Origin: Tissierellia bacterium
GTDB taxonomy: Bacteria > Bacillota > Clostridia > Tissierellales > Tepidimicrobiaceae
Length of the DNA: 35,499 nt
Direction: 5' to 3'
NCBI GenBank assembly: GCA_012735215.1
Contig: JAAYHX010000013.1
Location: forward strand, 1-35,499
This document shows, in pieces, positions 17,163 to 27,200 of the stretch. The notes beneath the pieces were generated by a model. That model did no database searches. It was given only the letters and a program-made list of their open reading frames with translations, and was not told the DNA's origin. The stretch's first letter is position 1; every line of letters starts with the position of its first letter. The position numbers and the translations under genes were made by a program.

Positions 17163-17190
17163 TTTTCCTCCTCGCTCAGTCTTTTTTACT

Positions 17191-17199
17191 ATTATAGCA
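17191..17199 (-). promoter_or_regulatory. Extended -10 promoter of radA-disA
   Basis: TGC immediately followed by TATAAT (17191-17196) on the minus strand. No good -35 is visible at the right distance, as expected for an extended -10 promoter. It is located between the clpC terminator and the radA ribosome binding site. Confidence 0.55.
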
Positions 17200-17230
17200 T
17201 ATGTAGCATGTTGGAGATTATATCTTTCCC

Positions 17231-17271
17231 AACAAGAAAGGTCATAGATTAAATCTACGACCTTTCTTGTT
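17231..17271. terminator. Long inverted repeat / terminator between clpC and radA
   Basis: Two arms of about 20 nt (17231-17250 and 17252-17271) are nearly perfect inverted copies with AACAAGAAAGGTC at their outer ends. Read as a terminator, the stem GGTCGTAGAT/ATCTATGACC is flanked by A-rich and T-rich tracts in both directions. It starts within about 10 nt of the clpC stop codon. Confidence 0.75.
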
Positions 17272-17276
17272 GCTTG

Positions 17277-19712
17277 CTATATATTACCTTTTTCAAAAAC
17301 CAACTTATCTTCCTTAAAATCTATTATTATCTTATCATCCTTTGATAGGTTTCCTTTTAATATCTCTTCTGCCAATCGGTCCTCTATCATCTTTGTAATT
17401 GTCCTTTCAAGAGGTCTTGCCCCATATACTGGATCAAAGCCTTGTTTACTTATCTCATTAATGGTTGCTTCAGTAACTTCTATATCCACATCAAGTTTCT
17501 TCATTCTCTCTTCTAAATCTCTAACCATTATGGTTACTATCTTCTTCACATCTTCTTCCTTTAATGAATGGAAGACTATTACCTCATCTACCCTGTTTAA
17601 GAATTCTGGCCTGAAGGTTTTCTTCAGCTCCTCCATTATGGTTTCTTTCATTCTTTCATATTCTTCTTTTTGTTTTTCATCTTGAGCAGTAAAACCTAAT
17701 ACATTTTGCTTCCTAATAGTAGTAGCCCCTACATTGGAAGACATTATGATTATGGTATTTTTAAAGCTAACTGTACGTCCCTTTGAATCTGTCAATCTTC
17801 CATCGTCAAGTATTTGCAACATCATATTAAACACATCTGGATGGGCTTTTTCAATTTCATCGAATAAGACTACAGAGTAAGGCTTCCTTCTAACAGCTTC
17901 TGTCAGCTGACCTCCCTCATCATATCCTACATACCCTGGAGGGGAGCCAATAAGCTTAGATACTGAATGCTTCTCCATATATTCACTCATATCAATTCTA
18001 ATCATTGCTTCTTCATCACCAAATAAGATCTCAGCCAAGGATTTAGCTAGGTAGGTCTTTCCTACTCCTGTAGGACCTACAAATATAAACGTACCCACTG
18101 GCTTGCTTGGATTTTTAAGTCCTACCCTTGCTCTTCTAATGGCGTTGGACACTGCTTCTACAGCTTGTTTTTGGCCAACCACTTTCTTATGAAGTTCTTC
18201 TTCAAGATTTAACAGCTTCTGGCTTTCTTCAACAGTCATCTTGCTTACTGGTACTCCTGTCCAATCAGAAACAACCTTGGCTATATCGTCATATTCTAAA
18301 GTTAAACTTGTATTTTGCTTCTCCTTCTGCCATCTGTTTTTCTCTTCTTCTAATTGCTGTCTTATCTGCTTTTCCTTATCCCTTATTTGGGCTGCTTTTT
18401 CAAAATTTTGAGTATTTATAGCCTCTTCTTTTTCCTGTAATAGTTCTTCTAACTTTTCTTCTAAATCCTTTAATCCATCAGGAGCCACATAGGAATTGAT
18501 CTTTACCATGGAAGAAGCTTCATCTATTAAGTCTATGGCCTTATCTGGTAAAAATCTATCAGTAATATACCTATTGGACAGTTCAGCTGCTGCCTTAATG
18601 GCCTCATCAGAAATCTTGATTCCATGATGGGCTTCATACCTATCCCTTAATCCAAGTAGAATTTTAACAGTATCCTCTACAGTAGGCTCTTCTACCATTA
18701 CAGGCTGGAATCTTCTTTCTAAAGCCGCATCCTTTTCTATATACTTTCTGTATTCATCAATGGTAGTTGCTCCTATTACTTGTATTTCTCCTCTGGCTAA
18801 TATGGGTTTTAATATATTGGAAGCATCTATTGCCCCTTCAGCTGCTCCTGCTCCAACGATAGTGTGGAGTTCATCTATAAACAAGATAACATCTCCATTA
18901 TCTCTTAATTCTGCTAATGTTGATTTTAACCTCTCCTCAAACTCTCCCCTATACTTAGAGCCAGCAATCATACCTGGTAGATCTAAGGTAATAATTCTCT
19001 TATCACGTATAATCTCTGGTACTTCACCTTCTACAATTTTTTGTGCTAATCCCTCAGCAATAGCTGTTTTCCCTACTCCAGGTTCTCCAATAAGCACCGG
19101 GTTGTTTTTTGTTCTTCTGCTTAATATCTGAATTACCCTTTCTATTTCCTTTTTCCTTCCAATAACCGGGTCTATCTTTCCATCCCTAGCAAGCTTGGTC
19201 AAATCCCTACCATATTTGTCTAGGTTAGGTGTATTGCTCTTGCCACCTTTTTGAGCAAATGCTTGCTTAGATTGACTATCAGTTAGCATTTTTATGATGT
19301 TTTCTTGTACCATTCTTATATCAACTCCAAGATTTCTTAATACTGCTATAGCAACTCCTTCATTTTCTTCTAGTAATCCTAATAGGATATGTTCTGTTCC
19401 AACATAGTTATGTCCTAAATTTCTAGCTTGTAAAAAACTTAATTCAAATATTCTCTTTGTTCTGGGAGTAAAGCCCATAATATCTACTTCAAAACTGCCT
19501 TCTCCAATAATATTAACAACTTCATTTCTAGCCTTTTCTAAGTCCACTCCTGCCTGATTCAATACCTTAGCAGCAATACCTTCTGATTCGGCTATAAGTC
19601 CTAGTAATATATGCTCTGTACCTACATAGTTATGATTTAATCTTTTAGCCTCTTCCTGAGCTAATAAGATTGCTTTTTGAGCCCTTTCAGTAAACCTACC
19701 AAACATTGCCAT
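17277..19712 (-). CDS. clpC: ATP-dependent Clp protease ATP-binding subunit ClpC
   Basis: An AAA+ unfoldase that feeds phosphoarginine-marked or adaptor-delivered proteins to ClpP. Two N-terminal Clp repeats (about 1-140) contain [13 protein letters not shown] twice. The first nucleotide-binding domain has Walker A GEPGVGKT at 209-216. The UVR-containing middle domain (about 410-460, [20 protein letters not shown]) separates it from the second domain with GPTGVGKT at 546-553. The length of 811 residues is normal for ClpC. The ATG follows AGGAGGG. It is the last gene of ctsR-mcsA-mcsB-clpC, 15 nt after mcsB, and is expected to be CtsR-repressed. Confidence 0.98.
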   Translation of the reverse strand: MAMFGRFTERAQKAILLAQEEAKRLNHNYVGTEHILLGLIAESEGIAAKVLNQAGVDLEKARNEVVNIIGEGSFEVDIMGFTPRTKRIFELSFLQARNLGHNYVGTEHILLGLLEENEGVAIAVLRNLGVDIRMVQENIIKMLTDSQSKQAFAQKGGKSNTPNLDKYGRDLTKLARDGKIDPVIGRKKEIERVIQILSRRTKNNPVLIGEPGVGKTAIAEGLAQKIVEGEVPEIIRDKRIITLDLPGMIAGSKYRGEFEERLKSTLAELRDNGDVILFIDELHTIVGAGAAEGAIDASNILKPILARGEIQVIGATTIDEYRKYIEKDAALERRFQPVMVEEPTVEDTVKILLGLRDRYEAHHGIKISDEAIKAAAELSNRYITDRFLPDKAIDLIDEASSMVKINSYVAPDGLKDLEEKLEELLQEKEEAINTQNFEKAAQIRDKEKQIRQQLEEEKNRWQKEKQNTSLTLEYDDIAKVVSDWTGVPVSKMTVEESQKLLNLEEELHKKVVGQKQAVEAVSNAIRRARVGLKNPSKPVGTFIFVGPTGVGKTYLAKSLAEILFGDEEAMIRIDMSEYMEKHSVSKLIGSPPGYVGYDEGGQLTEAVRRKPYSVVLFDEIEKAHPDVFNMMLQILDDGRLTDSKGRTVSFKNTIIIMSSNVGATTIRKQNVLGFTAQDEKQKEEYERMKETIMEELKKTFRPEFLNRVDEVIVFHSLKEEDVKKIVTIMVRDLEERMKKLDVDIEVTEATINEISKQGFDPVYGARPLERTITKMIEDRLAEEILKGNLSKDDKIIIDFKEDKLVFEKGNI

Positions 19713-19727
19713 ACTATCCCTCCTATG

Positions 19728-20744
19728 CTATATCTTTTCTCTAATATGTTTGGCCCTCATTATATCTCTTTCATTGTCGTCTAATTCCCTTTTAAATATC
19801 CTTTGTATGGATCCTGGTTGTATTTCTATCATTAAGCTTTCAATTTGCTTAAATTCCATATCTTTAATTATACCCATTTCTTTTCCCAACCTTACATTGG
19901 AAAGATGTTTCATAGCTTCTTTGGAAGATATTTTCCTTGCATATTTAAGTAGCCCATAGGACCTAAATATCTTATCCTCTATTTCATATCTTTTCTTCTT
20001 TAATAAATCATCCCTTACATATCTTTCCTTGTTAATTATCTGATATATTACATTTTTTAACTTCCTTATTATCTCCTCTTCATCTTCTCCCAAGGTCACC
20101 TGATTGGATATTTGATAAAGATCCCCGGCAGCTTCAGTACCTTCCCCATAGATTCCTCTAACAGTCAGCCCAATCTTGTTGAATCCCCTTATCATGTCAT
20201 CCACATGGCCGATCATGGATAGGCAGGGTATGTGTACCATGGCAGAAACCCTAAGGCCAGTGCCTACATTGGTAGGGCAGGCTGTTAAATATCCAAACCT
20301 ATCATCGTAGGCATATTCTAAGTAACCCTCAAGAAAGTCATCAATTTGATTTATCCCATTCCAGCCCTCTTCAAAGTTTAGACCGGGAAGCAAGACCTGG
20401 ATCCTTAAATGGTCCTCTTCATTTATCATTATAGTTGCCTTTTCATCATCCCTTAATAAAAAGCTGCTGTGATCTGGTTTTTGTATTAGTCCTGGACTTA
20501 TAAGATGCTCTTCAATGTATGCAATTCTGTCAGTTAAGGTTAAAGCATTTATCTTATAAAACTTATAGCTTACATCACTAGGGATATTCTTCATCACATC
20601 TAAAATCTCTTGGGTCAACCTCTCTGATTCTTCAACGCTCATCTTATGTGGAAAACGATAGTTGTCTAAATTTCTTGCTATTCTTATCCGGGTGCTTACC
20701 ACCACATCTTTATACTGTCCATTTCCTTCTATCCATTTTGCCAT
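19728..20744 (-). CDS. mcsB: Protein-arginine kinase
   Basis: McsB phosphorylates arginine residues, marking proteins for ClpCP, and inactivates CtsR on heat stress. It has a phosphagen-kinase fold: VVSTRIRIARNL near the N-terminus, the NEEDH catalytic motif at 108-112 and CPTNVGTGLRVSAMVHIP at about 156-173 with the active-site-region cysteine. The length of 338 residues is slightly shorter than in B. subtilis. The start lies 4 nt after the mcsA stop, indicating tight coupling with its activator McsA. Confidence 0.96.
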   Translation of the reverse strand: MAKWIEGNGQYKDVVVSTRIRIARNLDNYRFPHKMSVEESERLTQEILDVMKNIPSDVSYKFYKINALTLTDRIAYIEEHLISPGLIQKPDHSSFLLRDDEKATIMINEEDHLRIQVLLPGLNFEEGWNGINQIDDFLEGYLEYAYDDRFGYLTACPTNVGTGLRVSAMVHIPCLSMIGHVDDMIRGFNKIGLTVRGIYGEGTEAAGDLYQISNQVTLGEDEEEIIRKLKNVIYQIINKERYVRDDLLKKKRYEIEDKIFRSYGLLKYARKISSKEAMKHLSNVRLGKEMGIIKDMEFKQIESLMIEIQPGSIQRIFKRELDDNERDIMRAKHIREKI

Positions 20745-20748
20745 CCTA

Positions 20749-21261
20749 TCACTCCCTATTATCCCCTAAGCTTTTTTCCAGTTCTCTAATTTGGTCTCTT
20801 ACCTTGGCTGCCTCTTCAAAGGCTTCTTTCTGTACTAGTTCATTTAACCTTACCTTAAGCTTCTCAATCTTCCTTTCATTAGCAACCTTTTTATTAGCCC
20901 TAATAGGAACCTTGCCTTCATGCTTATCATGACCATGTATCCCTTTAAACAAGGGTACTAATTGGTCTTCAAATACTTCATAACACTTACTACATCCAAA
21001 CTTCCCTGTTTTTCTAAACTGGGAATAATCTAATCCGCAAAAGGAACAGGTTAAATTATCAACCGACTGTTTTTGCTTATTATCATGAAAGCCTTCAATT
21101 AATCCTGTCCATAGCTTGTGGAAGGAAAAGGGATTATCAAAGCTAAACTCGCCGCTGTTGGCTGCACATTCCTCACACACATTTAATTCCTCTATCTTGC
21201 CATTTATTATCTTGGTATAATGTACAGTAGCTTGATTTTTTTTACATATTTCACATAACAA
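20749..21261 (-). CDS. mcsA: Activator of McsB kinase, zinc-binding McsA
   Basis: McsA activates McsB and links it to CtsR. Two four-cysteine zinc sites are visible: CEIC (3, 6) with CEEC (29, 32), and CSFC (72, 75) with CSKC (90, 93). A C-terminal UVR motif follows (about 131-166, RLNELVQKEAFEEAAKVRDQ). The start is TTG at 21259-21261, preceded by GGAGG; the nearby ATGs are in other frames. It lies between ctsR and mcsB with short spacings. Confidence 0.95.
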   Translation of the reverse strand: MLCEICKKNQATVHYTKIINGKIEELNVCEECAANSGEFSFDNPFSFHKLWTGLIEGFHDNKQKQSVDNLTCSFCGLDYSQFRKTGKFGCSKCYEVFEDQLVPLFKGIHGHDKHEGKVPIRANKKVANERKIEKLKVRLNELVQKEAFEEAAKVRDQIRELEKSLGDNRE

Positions 21262-21277
21262 TGGTCATTCCCTCCTC

Positions 21278-21736
21278 TCATCTGAAAAGAACAAGAATCA
21301 TATTCTTTAATATGTCCGCCCTTAGCTTATTCCTGTCAATATTTACTTCTGATAAAGCGGTATCTTCAATGGAAGCCTTCATTATAGCTTCTTCCCTTTC
21401 GGTGATCATGCCCTGTTCTCTTAAGCCCTTAATAATATGATAAGCCTTATTTTTGGTTATGGAATCTCCCACTGCTTCTTTTATTAGACTCCTGGCTTTT
21501 GGCTCTTCATTAAAGGCTATTTTCATTATTTTAATATATCCGCCACCACCCCTTCTACTCTCTATATAGTATCCATTGTAAGGAGTAAATCTTGTTGTCA
21601 ATACATAATTTATCTGAGAGGGAGCACATCCAAAACGCTGTGCCATTTCATTTCTTCCTATTTCTATTATTCCATCTTCCGCTTCATTTAACATCTCCTT
21701 GATAAATCTTTCTATTAAGTTGCTCAGCCTAGGCAA
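21278..21736 (-). CDS. ctsR: Transcriptional repressor CtsR
   Basis: CtsR is the heat-shock repressor of clp genes. A winged helix-turn-helix occupies the N-terminal half. The glycine-rich wing, which acts as the thermosensor in Bacillus, is RRGGGGYIKI at 61-70. The C-terminal half is the dimerisation/McsB-target domain. The length of 152 residues is typical. The start is TTG at 21734-21736 following GGAGTG. A matching operator (21760-21782) lies immediately upstream, so autoregulation is expected. Confidence 0.96.
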   Translation of the reverse strand: MPRLSNLIERFIKEMLNEAEDGIIEIGRNEMAQRFGCAPSQINYVLTTRFTPYNGYYIESRRGGGGYIKIMKIAFNEEPKARSLIKEAVGDSITKNKAYHIIKGLREQGMITEREEAIMKASIEDTALSEVNIDRNKLRADILKNMILVLFR

Positions 21737-21759
21737 GTTATCACTCCTTTATTATTATA

Positions 21760-21782
21760 TTTGACTTTGACTTTCTTTGCTC
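21760..21782 (-). promoter_or_regulatory. CtsR operator of the ctsR-mcsA-mcsB-clpC operon
   Basis: The minus strand reads GAGCAAA-GAA-AGTCAAA followed directly by GTCAAA. This fits the known CtsR box (two RGTCAAA heptads separated by NAN) with one mismatch in the first heptad, and adds an extra adjacent half-site. It lies just downstream of the -10, where bound CtsR would block transcription. Confidence 0.85.
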
Positions 21783-21788
21783 TTTATT

Positions 21789-21818
21789 ATATTATCATAT
21801 GCTTTCTTAATATATCAA
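21789..21818 (-). promoter_or_regulatory. Promoter of the ctsR operon
   Basis: TTGATA (21813-21818) with an 18-nt spacer to TAATAT (21789-21794), preceded by an extended TGA. It is immediately upstream of the CtsR operator. Confidence 0.7.
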
Positions 21819-21843
21819 TACCCTTTTTAATAAATCATTAAAA

Positions 21844-21884
21844 TAAAAAAAGGCCTTCATTCTGCATAAATACAGATGAAGACC
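21844..21884 (-). terminator. Terminator of the EF-G paralogue gene
   Basis: GGTCTTCAT...ATGAAGGCC (9 bp with a G-U pair) extended by CTG/CAG with one bulged A, followed by TTTTTTTATT on the minus strand. Confidence 0.85.
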
Positions 21885-21895
21885 CTTTATAATCC

Positions 21896-23959
21896 CTATT
21901 GTTTTTCAGCTTTTGCTTCTTCTATTATCTTTTCAGCAATGTTGCCTGGTACTTCTTCATATCTAATGAATTCCATCTTGAAGCTTCCTCTTGCTTGAGT
22001 CATACTCCTCAAATCTATGGCGTATTCAAATAATTCGGCTTGGGGTGCTTCTGCAACAACTAACTGATACCCATCATTTTGTGGTTCCATACCCAAAATT
22101 CTGCCTCTACGCTTATTCATATCTCCCATTATATCTCCCATGTAATCTTCTGGTACCAATATTTCTACTCTCATAATAGGCTCTAATAATACTGGGTTAG
22201 CTTGTTCCATTCCCTTCTTAAAAGCTAAAGATGCAGCAATCTTAAAGGCCATTTCATTAGAGTCTACTGGGTGATAGGAACCATCAAACAAGGTTGCCTT
22301 TACATTTACAACTGGATATCCTGCAAGTACTCCATGCTCTAAAGATTCTCTCAATCCCTTTTCAACTGCTGGGAAGAAGTTTCTAGGTACTGCTCCTCCA
22401 AATACTTCTTCTGCAAATATGAATTCCTCTTCACAAGGCTCAAATCTTATGTGAACATCTCCATACTGTCCAGCTCCACCAGATTGCTTCTTATGCTTAC
22501 CTTGTACACTAGCTGTTCCTCTAATAGTTTCCCTATAAGCAACTTTTGGTTTGCTTAAGCTTACATCTACCCCAAAATTATTTTTCAATTTATCCACTAT
22601 AACGGTAAGCTGCATGTTGCCTTGGCCGCCCATTAACAGCTGTTTAGTTTCTGCATTTCTATTTACAATAAAGGATGGATCCTCTTCTGTAAGCCTATTT
22701 AAAGCAGCACTGATCTTTTCGTCATCTCCTTTAGCCTTTGGCTCTACAGCTAAGAACAATGTTGGTTCTGGGTATTGGATTCTATCGTATACTATTTGAT
22801 TGGACTTGTCACATAAAGTATCTCCTGTCTGGGTTAGTTGTAGCTTTGCCGTTGCACCAATATCCCCAGCTACTATTTCTGATACTTCTAGTTGATTCTT
22901 ACCTCTTAGTACAAATAGTCCACCTAATTTTTCACTTCTCTCTTTACTTGCATTATAGATTTCTTGATCTTTTGTGAGTTTTCCTGATAATACCTTGAAT
23001 AGGGATAGTTTTCCTACGAATGGGTCTACAATAGTTTTAAATACTATTGCTGAAAATGGTTGATTTACATCTAGTTTCCTTTCGACTTTTTCGTCATTCT
23101 TATAACCGATGCTTACATCAATATTTAATGGACTTGGCATGAAATTCTTGAATAGATTTAAAATAGTATCAACAGCCATGATCTTTTCAGCTGAACCGAC
23201 AAGCAATGGAATTAAGTCTCCATTTTTTACTGCAAGCCTAATTCCTTTTTTAATCTCTTCATCTGTGAAAGCTTCACCTTCAAAATACTTTTCCATCAAT
23301 TCTTCATCTGTTTCCGCTATCCTTTCCATTAATTGCTCTTTTATAGCTTGAATTTCATCCTTTATATCTGCAGGTATATCAACCTTTGTTGAATCCTTAC
23401 CATTGTATTCATAGGCTACTTCTTCTATTACATCTACTATTCCCTTAAAATTCTCAGCTTCTCCTATAGGCAGTGTAAATGGCAAAACCTTATCTCCAAA
23501 GGTGTTTCTAATATCATCTAAGACCTTGTTAAAATTAACATTTTCTTTGTCTATCTTATTTACAAATATAGCCTTTGGAAGATTGTATTCTTGGGTATGC
23601 TTCCAAGCTTTCTCTGTACCTACTTCAACGCCTGCTGATGCATCTACCAATATTAAAGCGCTTTCACTTGCCCTAAGCGCACTATAAACATCACCAACAA
23701 AATCAAAATAGCCAGGAGTGTCCAATAAATTAAACTTAGTATCCTGCCATTCTACGGGTATTACAGCAGTTCCAATTGAAACTTTTCGCGAAATTTCTTC
23801 TTTGTCAAAGTCTGACATAGTGTTCCCATCATCAACTCTACCAGGTCTTTTTGTTACGCCAGTTGCAAACAACAGTGCTTCAGTTAAAGTTGTTTTTCCA
23901 CTACTACCATGCCCAATTAATGCTAAGTTTCTTATTTGTTCAGTTTTGTATACTTTCAT
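21896..23959 (-). CDS. EF-G-like GTPase (EF-G2-type paralogue)
   Basis: A 687-residue translational GTPase with all five EF-G domains, but of the second, paralogous EF-G type rather than the str-operon fusA. The P-loop is GHGSSGKT (16-23) instead of AHIDAGKT. The G3 motif is DTPGY (80-84), with tyrosine where canonical EF-G has the catalytic histidine. NKID is at 134-137. Domain IV shows the GGAGQYGDVHIRFEP segment. Such paralogues bind ribosomes and GTP in some bacteria, but their physiological role is not settled. It has its own likely extended -10 promoters and terminator and separates ileS from the ctsR operon. Automatic annotation will probably call it fusA. Confidence 0.92.
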   Translation of the reverse strand: MKVYKTEQIRNLALIGHGSSGKTTLTEALLFATGVTKRPGRVDDGNTMSDFDKEEISRKVSIGTAVIPVEWQDTKFNLLDTPGYFDFVGDVYSALRASESALILVDASAGVEVGTEKAWKHTQEYNLPKAIFVNKIDKENVNFNKVLDDIRNTFGDKVLPFTLPIGEAENFKGIVDVIEEVAYEYNGKDSTKVDIPADIKDEIQAIKEQLMERIAETDEELMEKYFEGEAFTDEEIKKGIRLAVKNGDLIPLLVGSAEKIMAVDTILNLFKNFMPSPLNIDVSIGYKNDEKVERKLDVNQPFSAIVFKTIVDPFVGKLSLFKVLSGKLTKDQEIYNASKERSEKLGGLFVLRGKNQLEVSEIVAGDIGATAKLQLTQTGDTLCDKSNQIVYDRIQYPEPTLFLAVEPKAKGDDEKISAALNRLTEEDPSFIVNRNAETKQLLMGGQGNMQLTVIVDKLKNNFGVDVSLSKPKVAYRETIRGTASVQGKHKKQSGGAGQYGDVHIRFEPCEEEFIFAEEVFGGAVPRNFFPAVEKGLRESLEHGVLAGYPVVNVKATLFDGSYHPVDSNEMAFKIAASLAFKKGMEQANPVLLEPIMRVEILVPEDYMGDIMGDMNKRRGRILGMEPQNDGYQLVVAEAPQAELFEYAIDLRSMTQARGSFKMEFIRYEEVPGNIAEKIIEEAKAEKQ

Positions 23960-24052
23960 TAGATTTCCCCCTTAGCCAACATTTTGTATTTATTAAAAGA
24001 CTTATAATATATTAAGCCCTTTAAGTCCAACTTTATGTAGCTACCTTTTTTG

Positions 24053-24140
24053 ATTATATCATGAAATAGCCCTTGTTCATAGTGTTTTTGGTAAGTATGT
24101 GAATTAATTATTAATTTTTTCAGATAATTCTATTATAACA
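24053..24140 (-). promoter_or_regulatory. Two candidate extended -10 promoters upstream of the EF-G paralogue
   Basis: TGA-TATAAT (hexamer 24053-24058) and TGT-TATAAT (hexamer 24132-24137) both read toward the EF-G paralogue. Neither has a convincing -35. The remaining leader down to position 23960 shows no recognisable riboswitch. Confidence 0.45.
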
Positions 24141-24180
24141 TAAATTCTGAATTCATTATTCATAATATAAGAAATTTAAG

Positions 24181-24208
24181 AATAAAACCCTTATTTAAGG
24201 GTTTTATT
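24181..24208. terminator. Terminator overlapping the ileS stop codon
   Basis: A perfect 28-nt palindrome (13-bp stem AATAAAACCCTTA, 2-nt centre) with a T-rich tail on the minus strand. It includes the ileS TAA at 24204-24206. Confidence 0.8.
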
Positions 24209-27200
24209 CTTGTACCTTCTCTAATTTTATTCCAGTCATATGACCATTTAGATCCTGTTTTTCGAGGGAATCATCTTCTACTCTGCTTATAGACAAGGCT
24301 AGTGTTTCAGACTTGATATAGTCTTCAAATAGCTCTACAGCTTCTTTTATCTCATCATTACCATCATAGTAGATGTTAATATTATCTAAAACATCGTAAC
24401 CATTAGCCTTTCTCATCTGCTGAACTTTTGAAATGAACTCTCTAGCATATCCCTCGTTTAATAAATCCTTTGTTAGGGTTGTATCAAGAATCACAAACAG
24501 ATTGTTTTCCATGGCTACGTCAAAGCCTTCTTTTGCAGATATAGTAGCCATTACGTAATCCTTTGTAATCTCTATATCCTCACCATCTAAATGCAAGGTC
24601 ATCTTTCCATCCTCATCTAACCTTCTGACAACCTCGTGAGAATCAAGCTCATTTAATGCCTTAGCAAAGGATTTAACCTTTGATCCTAATACAGGTCCTA
24701 CTACTTTAAAGTTTGGTTTCAAGGAGTAGTTCATAAACTGACTTAGATCCTTCTCAAAGACTACATCTTTAACATTTAATTCCTCTTTTATAAGGGGAAC
24801 TAGATCCTTAATCATATCTTCGTACTTACCATCTATTAAGACCTCTTTTAATGGTTGACGAACCTTTATCTTTACTTCTTCTCTTGAAGCTCTACCTAGC
24901 CTTACCAATTCCCTTACTAAGTCCATTCTTTCTTCTATTTCTAGGTCAATTAAATCTTCATTAGCTTCTGGATAGTAATCTAGGTGTACTGATTCATTGC
25001 CTGTCAAGCTTCTGTATATTTCTTCTGAAATAAAGGGTACAAATGGTGCTATCATCTTACATACACCTATTAGAATTTCATAGGTAGTGTTATAAACAGA
25101 CTTTTTGCTATCATCTAATTCTGTTGACCAGAAGCGTCTTCTAGTACGTCTTATATACCAGTTAGATAGGTCTTCAACTACAAATTCTTGTATAGCTCTA
25201 ACCACTCTTGTCAACTCAAATTGGTCCATATCTTCCTTAACCTGTTTTATAAGGTTGTTGTATTTGGAAAGAATCCATTTATCTATTTCTTCTCTCTTTT
25301 CATATTCGATGAAGAATTCCCTTGGATCTATATTATCTGTATTAGCATATAGGGAGAAGAAATTATATACATTTCTTAAGCTTCTGAAGAACTTGCTCTC
25401 TACTTCCTTTAAGCCTTCTTCATCAAACCTTGTTGGTGTCCATGGTGGAGACACATAGATTAGATACCATCTTAAAACATCAGCACCATATTTGTCGAAT
25501 AGTTCAAAGGGATCCACTGTATTACCCCTTGATTTTGACATCTTTTTGCCATCCTTATCCAGTACTAAGTCATTAACCAATACATTTTTGTAAGGGGACT
25601 TGCCTGTTACAAAGGTGGATATGGCAATCAATGAATAGAACCATCCTCTAGTTTGGTCTATACCTTCGCATATAAAGTCTGCTGGGAACAGCTTATCGAA
25701 GTTCTCCTTGTTCTCAAAGGGGTAATGATGCTGTGCAAAGGGCATTGCACCACTATCAAACCATACGTCTATAACATCCTTTTCCCTCTCCATTGTACCT
25801 CCACATTTTTCACATTTAAAGTGGATATGGTCTACATAAGGTCTGTGAAGTTCAATGGATTCATCTATTTCTTCAATAGCCCTTTCTATCAATTCCTTCC
25901 TAGAACCTACACTGTCCACATGGCCACAGTCTGTACATCTCCATATTGGAAGTGGAGTTCCCCAGTATCTACTTCTTGATATAGCCCAGTCATTTAGGTT
26001 CTCCAACCAGTTGCCAAATCTCTTTTCTCCAACAAAGGCTGGATACCAATTAACGCCATTATTGTTCTCAATTAGTTTATCCTTTAGCTTGGTCATCTCT
26101 ATATACCAACTAGGCCTTGCATAGTATATTAGAGGAGTACGGCATCTCCAGCAATGGGGATAATTATGAGCTACTTTTTGTTTTTTATAGAGCTTTCCAT
26201 TTTCTCTCAACCATTGGATGATTTCTGGATCTACATCCATTACAAATTGGCCTTTCCAGATAGTATCTGTAAACTTACCTTCATCATCTACAGGTTGTAA
26301 CATAGGTAAATTATATCTAACTCCTGTATTGTAATCATCTTCTCCAAAGGCGGGTGCAGTGTGGACAATTCCAGTACCATCCTCTGTAGTTACATAGTCA
26401 GCCACTGTTACAAAGAAGGCTTTCTTGTTTTTATCAACCTCTATAAAAGGAATAAGCTGCTCGTATTCCATGTATTCCAAATCTTTTCCAGTTAACTTTT
26501 CCATTACTTCATAGTCTTCTCCCAACACTTGGTCTGCTAGGGCTTCTGCTACATAGTATATTTCTTCATTTTGTCTCACCTTTAAGTATTTAACATCAGG
26601 ATTTACTGCCAAACAAACATTACTTGGTAACGTCCAGGGTGTTGTAGTCCATGCTAAAAAGTATTCATTGTCCTTATCTTTTACTTTAAACTTAGCAACT
26701 ACAGTTTCTGTTTTGATTTCTTCATAGCCCTGAGCTACTTCATGGGAGGCAAGGCCTGTTCCACATCTCGGGCAGTAGGGTAGTATCTTATGGCCTTCAT
26801 ATATGAATCCTTCTTTAAAGAATTTATCCAATATCCACCATACAGATTCTATATAATCATTATTTAAGGTTATATATGGATTATCCATATCAATCTCATA
26901 GGCCATTCTGGTGGTCATTTCTCTCCACAATTTCTCATATTGAAATACGGATTCCCTACACTTTTCATTAAACTTCTCTATTCCGTATTCCTCAATTTCA
27001 TACTTGTTATCAATGCCTAACATCTTTTCTACTTCAATTTCTACAGGCAATCCATGGGTATCCCAACCAGCCTTCCTCTTGACCTGATATCCTTCCATGG
27101 TCTTATATCTACATACTAAATCCTTAAGAGTTCTAGCCATAACATGGTGAATTCCAGGCTTACCATTAGCTGTAGGAGGTCCTTCGTAGAAGATATAGGG

